Positions 8,114 to 15,121 of a DNA stretch of 64,000 nt are shown piece by piece; the first letter of the stretch is position 1; each line of letters starts with the position of its first letter. The translations under genes and the position numbers were made by a program. The notes under the pieces were generated by a model. The model searched no databases. It saw nothing but the letters and a program-made list of their open reading frames with translations, and was not told where the DNA came from. The stretch covers positions 1 to 64,000 of the forward strand of contig NZ_MSTQ01000018.1 in NCBI RefSeq assembly GCF_001945365.1, given 5' to 3'. The DNA is from Pseudomonas reinekei. GTDB taxonomy: Bacteria; Pseudomonadota; Gammaproteobacteria; Pseudomonadales; Pseudomonadaceae.

Positions 8114-9319
8114 ATGACCGGACATGATTCAGATACTGCATTGCCACAACAGCGAGCAGCTGAGGCCAAGCCGGCTAGAAAACAGAAGCCAACTACACAG
8201 GCCAAACCGATCGCGGAGATTATTTCGCAGGTCTTCGTAATCAGCGTGGACAAAGATCAGAACATCAAGCCAGCGACCCTGAGCCGGACCGACTTCAAGG
8301 CTATCGTCAGTTGCCAAACCACTGCTGAACTAGATGCTCATGTGGCGGATAAAGTGGCTGTGGATGCGAGGAAAACCGACCCGCAACTCAATGCGCTGGC
8401 GCTAATGGCAGTTGCTACCAGCAAATGCCGTGAGGGTGCACAGCGTCATGCGTTAATGACTTTTTGTGTTCGACTTGCCAGCGCTTTGTGGATCAACCGG
8501 CATCGTGAGTCGCATGACCTGTTTCAGGATATTTTGGACAGCGACAAGGGACTCGACGCCACCCCGCTGCGGTTCCTGTGCAATGCCATTGCAGCGTTAT
8601 ACAGCAGGCGGATCGAACATGTACGGGCCATGCCGGCTGTAACACTGCTGACAGACAGCGTAACAGACACCGTTGCTGGTTCGACAGTCTTGACCCCGAC
8701 CGAGCTAGCCATTCAGCGCGACAATCTGCTACTGATCGGTGGGCTTTGGCTGCTTGCCAACGGTAAAAGCGATCCATCTGAGGCGATGGTGTTTTTCACA
8801 GAACTGCTCGAGAAACGCCAATCACGCAATCGGAGCAATCGTGACGTTGCCCTTTATCTAGCTGAGAAGTGCGCCCAGCACGAGAGTTTGCTGGCCGACA
8901 CTCTCGACTACTTCAAGCAACGGGCGAACGAGCAGGTTACACATGGCCAACGCCTGCAATCTGCACTTGAACGTAGCGAGCAAGAAGCTGCGCGGCTCAA
9001 GACGCAACTAGCTGAACACAAGCGGATCACTGAAGAGCAAACTCAGCGAATTTCTGCAATGGAGGCGGAAATCAGCCAACTGCAGCACATACTTGAGGAG
9101 CAGCAGTTGGACGAGCGGGCCAAGCGCACCCACTTACGCGACAACACTGGGCAGGTCAAAGCAAGAGCTTTCAACCTGCTGACTGAAAATGTGCTAGAAC
9201 CGCTTAAGCTCTCACTCTCGGCCTTGCAACGCGAAAAGCCGAAAACGGAAGTTGCCGCGCATCATATCGAACTGGCGGTGGAAAGCATCGGAAGGGATAT
9301 CCAATGGTTCAAAGAATAG
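8114..9319 (+). CDS. Coiled-coil protein with a GrpE-like C-terminal tail, partner of the Hsp70-like ATPase
   Basis: This 401-residue protein starts with a charged, Ala/Lys-rich tail. A mostly helical region of about 230 residues follows, which I do not recognise. A long coiled coil then runs from about residue 275 to 345 (SALERSEQEAARLKTQL and on). The final 55 residues (NLLTENVLEPLKLSLSAL and following) resemble the helical bundle of the nucleotide exchange factor GrpE, where a long helix leads into a motif like LLPVIDSLDRAL. The beta-wing domain of GrpE is absent. Its last 16 bases overlap the Hsp70-like gene, which implies tight coupling. I infer that it serves as a dedicated exchange factor or scaffold for that ATPase; the similarity is judged by eye. 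Confidence 0.65.
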   Translation: MTGHDSDTALPQQRAAEAKPARKQKPTTQAKPIAEIISQVFVISVDKDQNIKPATLSRTDFKAIVSCQTTAELDAHVADKVAVDARKTDPQLNALALMAVATSKCREGAQRHALMTFCVRLASALWINRHRESHDLFQDILDSDKGLDATPLRFLCNAIAALYSRRIEHVRAMPAVTLLTDSVTDTVAGSTVLTPTELAIQRDNLLLIGGLWLLANGKSDPSEAMVFFTELLEKRQSRNRSNRDVALYLAEKCAQHESLLADTLDYFKQRANEQVTHGQRLQSALERSEQEAARLKTQLAEHKRITEEQTQRISAMEAEISQLQHILEEQQLDERAKRTHLRDNTGQVKARAFNLLTENVLEPLKLSLSALQREKPKTEVAAHHIELAVESIGRDIQWFKE

Positions 9320-11082
9320 GCATCGACTTCGGCACCACAAACAGCCTGATTTCTGTCGTCACCCGCGAAAGCAAGATCTCCTCGTTTGATGACACAGGGC
9401 GTCCGCACCCCTCGGTAGTGCGATACGAGGGCGATCGGGTAATCTGTGGTCGGAGTGCACGCGACAAGCTAGAGAATCGGGTCATAGGTGTTCTGGGTAA
9501 TACCGTGCGCGGCCCGAAAAAACTGCTGGGTAAGGAGCATGTGAACGTCGATGGACGGGTGATGACACCTGTTGGCGTAATTGCCGACTACATCAAACAC
9601 CTGATTGAACATGCTCGCGCATCGGACGAAGAGCAGGTAGCCGACCTTACCCGCGCAGTCGTGACTATCCCGGTTGCCTTGGATGGACGGGGTCGTCAGG
9701 ATTTGCGCGAAGCGCTGCTGCAGGCGGGCGTGCATGTCGATACCTTTGTACATGAGCCACTAGCGGCCTTGTATGGCTATTTCAAGGATCTGGATAACAC
9801 TCATGACGCCCTATCTTTCTATGAGGACAGGATGATCCTAGTATTTGACTGGGGCGGTGGAACACTAGATCTCACATTGTGCAAAGTAGTTAATGGTGCT
9901 CTGGTGCAGATCCTCAACCGGGGCAACAATTCGGTTGGCGGTGACTATCTGGATGATGCCATCCTCTCCTATGTCACCGATCAGCATGCGGCCAAATTTG
10001 GTTGGACCGCCGAGGAAAAGCTATCGGTCAACCCTGGAATGCGCGCCCAACTGCTGACCCAATGCGAACGCGTCAAGATCACTCTCTCCACGCTTGAAAA
10101 AACACATATTTTTCTGCCGGATTACTATCAAGGCGAGAGCGCCGAAGAAACCGAAATCGATATTTGGCTCACACGCTATGAGCTTGAAAAAGTCTGCACC
10201 AGGTTGATCAACCAGGGCATCAACGAGATCGATGCTCTCCTCGCACCTGACAAGGCCGATGTCGACCCACAAACCCTATCGCTCTGTCTTGCGACTGGCG
10301 GCCTAGTCAACATGCCGCTTATAAAGAGCAAGCTGACAGAAATTTTCGGTGTTTCTGCCCTGCACATTTCCGAAAAAGGCGACCGTATCATCTCAGAAGG
10401 TGCTGCCTGGATCGCCCATGACAATCTGCAATTGGCACTGGCAAAACCCTTCGAACTGGTCGAGGCAAGAAACTCTTTGTTGACCATCATTCATGAAGGA
10501 ACACGCTTACCAGTACGCGGTGAGTCCATCCAGAAAAAGCAGTCGATGTACTGTTCTGACCCGCGTGACGGAAAGGCCATCTTTACCTTCAAGCGCCCCC
10601 AAATGGTCCAGAAGTCTGCAGCTGCAGACCCCAGGACCACTTATGGAAGCCTGGTAGTGGAAGTGAATCCGGCGTTCCCGCCCTTGGGTGAACGCATCGA
10701 GCTGACCGTGACTATTGACGACGACCTTATCCTGCATACGCGCGCGATTGCCAACGACCGGAAAGATACGGTCGAGATTCAGTTCTACGATCTTGAGTTC
10801 TCGTTGGTGGTGAATGAACAGCCCGCTGATGCGGAGCAAAAAAAAAACCGCGTGAACCTGCGTATTGATACCAAAGGCCCAAAGCAACTCGTGGTTCAGG
10901 CCAATGTGACCAATGATTGCGAGCGCTGGGATACCGTTCCTGGTGAGTTACTAAAGGCCTATAACGATCAGCATATTTATCTGCGCAAACAATTCACACC
11001 CCTGCAGAAGGAGGAAGATGTCAGATATCAGCCATGCTCAAACTGCGGCGCGCAGTGGTCGGAAAAGTGCTGTCGGGGTTGA
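9304..11082 (+). CDS. Divergent Hsp70/DnaK-like ATPase
   Basis: The nucleotide-binding domain of the actin/Hsp70 fold is clear: phosphate-1 motif GIDFGTTNSL at residues 5-14, a connect motif HEPLAALYGY, phosphate-2 VFDWGGGTLDLTL near residue 180, and an adenosine-motif relative LATGGLVNMPL near 330. After about residue 380 a beta-rich segment occupies the place of the substrate-binding domain but shares little with DnaK. The protein has no acidic lid tail; instead it ends in a Cys-rich stretch (CSNCGAQWSEKCC) that may bind zinc. At 592 residues it is shorter than DnaK. The gene overlaps the coiled-coil gene by 16 bases. As part of a defence island it probably remodels a specific client rather than serving as a housekeeping chaperone. 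Confidence 0.85.
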   Translation: MVQRIGIDFGTTNSLISVVTRESKISSFDDTGRPHPSVVRYEGDRVICGRSARDKLENRVIGVLGNTVRGPKKLLGKEHVNVDGRVMTPVGVIADYIKHLIEHARASDEEQVADLTRAVVTIPVALDGRGRQDLREALLQAGVHVDTFVHEPLAALYGYFKDLDNTHDALSFYEDRMILVFDWGGGTLDLTLCKVVNGALVQILNRGNNSVGGDYLDDAILSYVTDQHAAKFGWTAEEKLSVNPGMRAQLLTQCERVKITLSTLEKTHIFLPDYYQGESAEETEIDIWLTRYELEKVCTRLINQGINEIDALLAPDKADVDPQTLSLCLATGGLVNMPLIKSKLTEIFGVSALHISEKGDRIISEGAAWIAHDNLQLALAKPFELVEARNSLLTIIHEGTRLPVRGESIQKKQSMYCSDPRDGKAIFTFKRPQMVQKSAAADPRTTYGSLVVEVNPAFPPLGERIELTVTIDDDLILHTRAIANDRKDTVEIQFYDLEFSLVVNEQPADAEQKKNRVNLRIDTKGPKQLVVQANVTNDCERWDTVPGELLKAYNDQHIYLRKQFTPLQKEEDVRYQPCSNCGAQWSEKCCRG

Positions 11083-11128
11083 TGAAACGGTAACCCGCCG
11101 GCAACCTCACCTACTCAATCCATCTTGA
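11018..11128 (+). CDS. Possible 36-residue ORF with a very strong ribosome binding site, overlapping the Hsp70-like gene
   Basis: Inside the end of the Hsp70-like gene, in another frame, AAGGAGG lies a few bases before an ATG at 11018. The frame encodes a basic peptide (MSDISHAQTAARSGRKSAVG and on) that stops at 11128. Such a strong site in front of an otherwise pointless ATG suggests either a small translated protein or the 5' stub of a further operon gene whose remainder has been lost. Chance is also possible. Confidence 0.3.
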   Translation: MSDISHAQTAARSGRKSAVGVDETVTRRQPHLLNPS

Positions 11129-11315
11129 CTAAATTTGGTGGAAGCCAAGAGAACGTGCTGGCCGGACGGGTTAAACCCTCTTCTCTACGAATTCCTGTCA
11201 ACAAATCCGAAGAGAACTATGCATTCCTTCACAACCTCTTCCTCCTACAGAAATATAGTCATATAGAAAGCCGAAAAACGGCCAACAAATAAAACCAATA
11301 TAAAAAATCACTAAA

Positions 11316-14300
11316 CTATTGCCGCATAGCGTTCCATCGAGTTCGCGCCGCCACACGGTTATCAGAAGTTTCGTCATACTGAACCCCGGAAGCAGACGGC
11401 GCGGTCAATGTCACCGTCGAGCAGGGTAGGCCTGCCGCATCAAACTTCCGAGCTATGAATTCGCTTTCTGCTCTATCATGACTAGACATGATTAGCTGGT
11501 AACCCTTCAACTCAACCATATTGCGCATTACATCAACGAACGCTGCCGTATGAATAATATCGTTATGCTGCAACGGATCATCCAGTAGCAATGCACGCCA
11601 CCGAGACCAAGGATATGCAGTACTTGCAGCACAGAGAATACTAAAACCGTTTGCGGCAATTTGCCCTTCACTCAGAACTATCTGCGGCGGCAACGACCTG
11701 TCGAGCGTCGCATTATCAATTCGATCACGAGAATGTAGTTTCATTTCGAAGCGAGTGGCATCGACGCGGTGCTCTGCGTTGAACCGAATCGTCTCGCCCG
11801 GCGCACTTAACATTGCCTCGTTGAAATCATCAATTACTCTATTTAAAGGAACGAGGAATTGCGTAGAAAAATCTATGGCTTCTTTCTTAAGACCAGTAGT
11901 AAATTTATTTACTGCTACTTTTGTGCTCTTTGATAATTTGAGCGCATCACGTGCTGACTTCACTCGCTCTTTAAGAACAGCTTCGTACTGAACCTGATCA
12001 GCGAATACTGCGTCACTACCTGCCGCTGCGGACATCGCCGCTCGCACAACCTCAATTTCCTGCTGAAGAAGTGTTGCTTCATTTTCACGAGCAAGAACAC
12101 TGAGCCTGGATGCAATCTGATCCAGATGTCCGAGAGTGCTTAGAGTCGCAACACGTGCCGCTTCAAGACCCGCCTCACTAGGCGATAGTTCGAACCCTGC
12201 TGTCATCCATTGGTCACGAATGTCCGCCGCAGACTGTTCTGCCGCTTTACGTGCACTTGATGCTTGGTCTAACACCTGCTCCGCAGCTGTAAGCCCAGCG
12301 CGATGAGTAATTAAATCAGCAGCAGTTTTTTCTGCCACTGTATCTAACAGACGCTGCGCCTTTAGAGCTGCTTCTAGTTTTACCTGCTCGCCCCCTAACC
12401 TTGCGGCCAGATCCGCAGCATCTGCCCCCGCCATATCCCTAGCGACTAGGCGTTCTGAACAGTTCCTCAGCTCTCCTTCCAATACTGACATCCGCTCTAC
12501 ATAGTAGTCCTGACGCTCAACCATAGCGTCTAGCTCCGTATTTACTACTAACTGTCGCGCGCGAATACCTGCTGTTGCCACAGATGCTTCGCGAAGCTTT
12601 TCATCGGCAACAATCCGTATACTTTGTGATTTCGTGTAGTTTGCAGCAGAGACATCGAATAAATCAGCTGTTGATTCCACATGTAGCGATGCGGAGATGG
12701 TTCGCCGGATATCATCAACCTTGGCCGCGTCAGCTTGCGCCCTTTGCTTTGCCAATCGCACCTGTTCAATAATTTCGTCGAGCTGATAAATTTGATGATC
12801 TAGAGACCTAAGGTCTGAATTTAAGTTTTCGACTGATGCTTGAGCCAATACAAGTTCAGCGTCGACTGCCGAACTTGCAGCATTGATTATAAGCCTTAAC
12901 TCGCCACGCTCAAAAGGAGTGGTACAAACGGGGCAAACGGTATCGTCTTCATGGATGTGAAGCGCGATACGCGCCACAGCCGCTTCAATTTCTCCCGATC
13001 GCCGACGAGCAGCATCCAAAGCAACATCGGCTTCTCCAAGCTGCTGAACGAGTTCTTCACGAGACTCAATAAGACTCTCTCGCTCATTTATAGCCTGCGT
13101 ACTTTCTTGAAGTGCTGACTGATATGCCGCGACACTAGAAGTTGCTGACGCCTCAACTTCTTTCAGATTTGCACAAGCACCAACGATTTGGCATGCAGCA
13201 TCAAAGACAGCTTGTGCCTGCGCCTGCTCGTTCTTCGCCAATCCTTCGTAAGCAATTGCTTGATCAATCTTAGTAAGTTCAGAACGGTGACTCCCAATTA
13301 AATCTAAAAGTTCACGCAAGTCTTTTTTTACGACAGAAATCAGTGGCTCAAGCTGAGTTTTTCGTTCTAAGTCGTGCCTAGCCAACTCCAGTAGTTCAAC
13401 ATCGCTTTTGATAGCTGCGACTACTTTTTCCTGTTTATCGGCTATTATGGCACTAGATATTGAAGCGTTTTCGCTTTCAGCAACTAAAACCCGTGCCGCT
13501 CCAACCGCCGCGAGCGCGCTCGTAAGCACAGGTCCATCGATTTGTGCGTCAGCCATGAGCGAGACATATCTACTAGGAAGTGCTCCAATAGACTCCAGAG
13601 AATCTCTTCGATCAAATAATTTTCGCTGAGTTTCCTCGATTTGCTTTGACAACATGTTGAGCCGAAGGCTGTAACTGGCTCCTTCCAGTACGACCAGTGG
13701 AACAATCGTAATAGATCCAATCTCTCGCTCAAGTTCAGTGATCGACGCCTTCAACTCTTCAGGTGAGTGGGCACCAGATGCACTTGCAGCCTGCTGCAAA
13801 CGCTCAAGCCTGGCACTCCACCCTTGCCACTCAGCTAGTTGACGCTGAAGATCCTCAAGAAGATTCTGTTCTTGATCAATTCGTTTGGTAAACGCTAATT
13901 GAGTTGACCTGCCACGCAGCCCCTGCCGAACCTCCTCCAACCGTTCGATTCCACTCGGCCCCTTTAAAGCGCTCCATTGCTCATGACCTTCGCGACTAGT
14001 GAATCTCTGCTGAGCGGCCTGACCAAGAAAATGCGTAAAAGCAAGATAAGTACCTAGATCATTTACTGGGCCCCATTCACTATTCTTTAAGCACTCAATT
14101 ATTGCGGCGGACTCTGGGCTTGTCGCACTCCCCCTCGCAAAGGTGGTGCCGTCACTGAAGCCTAGCTCAACCTGATGCGAGCCGGCCAAAGCTCCACGAC
14201 GGGGAAGATATTGATCTTCTTCGATATTTTTGTTGTAGCGCTCAAAACGTCGAATTTTCCCTGTTAACCCCCACTCAATTGCATCAAAAAAACTACTTTT

Positions 14301-14420
14301 TCCGAGCCCATTAGTCCCCGTGATTAAGGTAAGTCCGGGGCCAGACGGTAGTGATATTTCGAAATTGCCAAATGTTCGAAAATCCTTAATTTTTACCTTA
14401 GAAAGATAAATGCCGCTCAT
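11316..14420 (-). CDS. lmuB: Rad50/SMC-like ATPase of a Lamassu (ABC-3C) defence system
   Basis: The 1034-residue protein has an N-terminal Walker A (GTNGLGKSS, about residue 40), a long coiled-coil middle with a CPVC zinc hook at about residue 496, an ABC signature LSEGQIAANG, Walker B WRALLLDDPLQHND and a switch histidine in IMSSHD. This is the layout of Rad50-type ATPases. In Lamassu systems LmuB senses particular DNA ends or structures and releases the effector. I chose the ATG at 14420 because it overlaps the stop of the upstream gene (ATGA) and has GGAGG before it; a longer frame exists but has no such site. It is the last gene of the operon and converges on the Hsp70-like gene. Confidence 0.85.
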   Translation of the reverse strand: MSGIYLSKVKIKDFRTFGNFEISLPSGPGLTLITGTNGLGKSSFFDAIEWGLTGKIRRFERYNKNIEEDQYLPRRGALAGSHQVELGFSDGTTFARGSATSPESAAIIECLKNSEWGPVNDLGTYLAFTHFLGQAAQQRFTSREGHEQWSALKGPSGIERLEEVRQGLRGRSTQLAFTKRIDQEQNLLEDLQRQLAEWQGWSARLERLQQAASASGAHSPEELKASITELEREIGSITIVPLVVLEGASYSLRLNMLSKQIEETQRKLFDRRDSLESIGALPSRYVSLMADAQIDGPVLTSALAAVGAARVLVAESENASISSAIIADKQEKVVAAIKSDVELLELARHDLERKTQLEPLISVVKKDLRELLDLIGSHRSELTKIDQAIAYEGLAKNEQAQAQAVFDAACQIVGACANLKEVEASATSSVAAYQSALQESTQAINERESLIESREELVQQLGEADVALDAARRRSGEIEAAVARIALHIHEDDTVCPVCTTPFERGELRLIINAASSAVDAELVLAQASVENLNSDLRSLDHQIYQLDEIIEQVRLAKQRAQADAAKVDDIRRTISASLHVESTADLFDVSAANYTKSQSIRIVADEKLREASVATAGIRARQLVVNTELDAMVERQDYYVERMSVLEGELRNCSERLVARDMAGADAADLAARLGGEQVKLEAALKAQRLLDTVAEKTAADLITHRAGLTAAEQVLDQASSARKAAEQSAADIRDQWMTAGFELSPSEAGLEAARVATLSTLGHLDQIASRLSVLARENEATLLQQEIEVVRAAMSAAAGSDAVFADQVQYEAVLKERVKSARDALKLSKSTKVAVNKFTTGLKKEAIDFSTQFLVPLNRVIDDFNEAMLSAPGETIRFNAEHRVDATRFEMKLHSRDRIDNATLDRSLPPQIVLSEGQIAANGFSILCAASTAYPWSRWRALLLDDPLQHNDIIHTAAFVDVMRNMVELKGYQLIMSSHDRAESEFIARKFDAAGLPCSTVTLTAPSASGVQYDETSDNRVAARTRWNAMRQ

Positions 14421-15121
14421 TCTGACAGCCTCCGCTTCCAAGCATTGATCAAGGCATCGACAATTTTCATTGGATCCTCTTCAGGACCTAGCGCGATCTG
14501 TTCCCACTCTTCAGCCACATTGCGAGGTAGCGGGCTAATACTTGTTTCACTTGCTGAACTAAGACGATCTAAGGCCGCTGCGGAAAATCTACCTTCAAAG
14601 CTCCAAGGACGCGCAAGAAATGTTCGTTTTAAAAAATCACCAAAACTTGCGCCATCATTAGCTTCTTCTTCAGGCATCAGCCAAGCAAGTTTGCGCGCGA
14701 CGCGGTCATCTCGCTCAACCATAAGCGCTAGCGCTTGCCATTCAGAAAGCCGCTCACTGCCTCTTGGTCCAACTAACATCAACTGTAAATCAAGCGCTTG
14801 GTTTGCGGATAAAAAAGAGCGTGCGATAACACATTGGTTTCGATACCTGCGTAACGTTTCACGTATTGCCGGTGCGTTTGGTTCCTCGGGGAGAACACCG
14901 ACAACAACAGAGTAGCGTCCAATTTTAATTCCATACTTCACAGCAGGTAAGTCACTTGGGCTCAGCCTAGTCGAAGCAGACGCCTCCCCCCCACGAAACG
15001 AAACTCCCGCAAGCTCCGGCCAATCACTAACTTGTAGCTCGCATTGCTCCGCCGCAGCTTTTAAGTTTTCGAGAAACCATCCGGGAGATGTAGCATGGAC
15101 GCTGGAAAATTGATCCGTCAT
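14417..15121 (-). CDS. lmuC: Small middle component of a Lamassu (ABC-3C) system
   Basis: The 234-residue protein has no motif I can name. It is soluble, helical and acidic, begins MTDQFSSVHATSPGWFLENL, and contains a central stretch like a small alpha/beta domain (VKYGIKIGRYSVVVGVLP). Its identity rests on position: it overlaps the effector gene upstream and the Rad50-like gene downstream by four bases each (ATGA), exactly where LmuC, the ABC-3C middle component, is found. This component bridges effector and ATPase in the described systems. Confidence comes from gene order and size, not from sequence motifs. Confidence 0.7.
   Translation of the reverse strand: MTDQFSSVHATSPGWFLENLKAAAEQCELQVSDWPELAGVSFRGGEASASTRLSPSDLPAVKYGIKIGRYSVVVGVLPEEPNAPAIRETLRRYRNQCVIARSFLSANQALDLQLMLVGPRGSERLSEWQALALMVERDDRVARKLAWLMPEEEANDGASFGDFLKRTFLARPWSFEGRFSAAALDRLSSASETSISPLPRNVAEEWEQIALGPEEDPMKIVDALINAWKRRLSE

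Noticed and set aside
11260..11285. Terminator between the Hsp70-like gene and lmuB
   Set aside because: GCCG-aaaaa-CGGC is only a four-pair stem without a T run on either strand.
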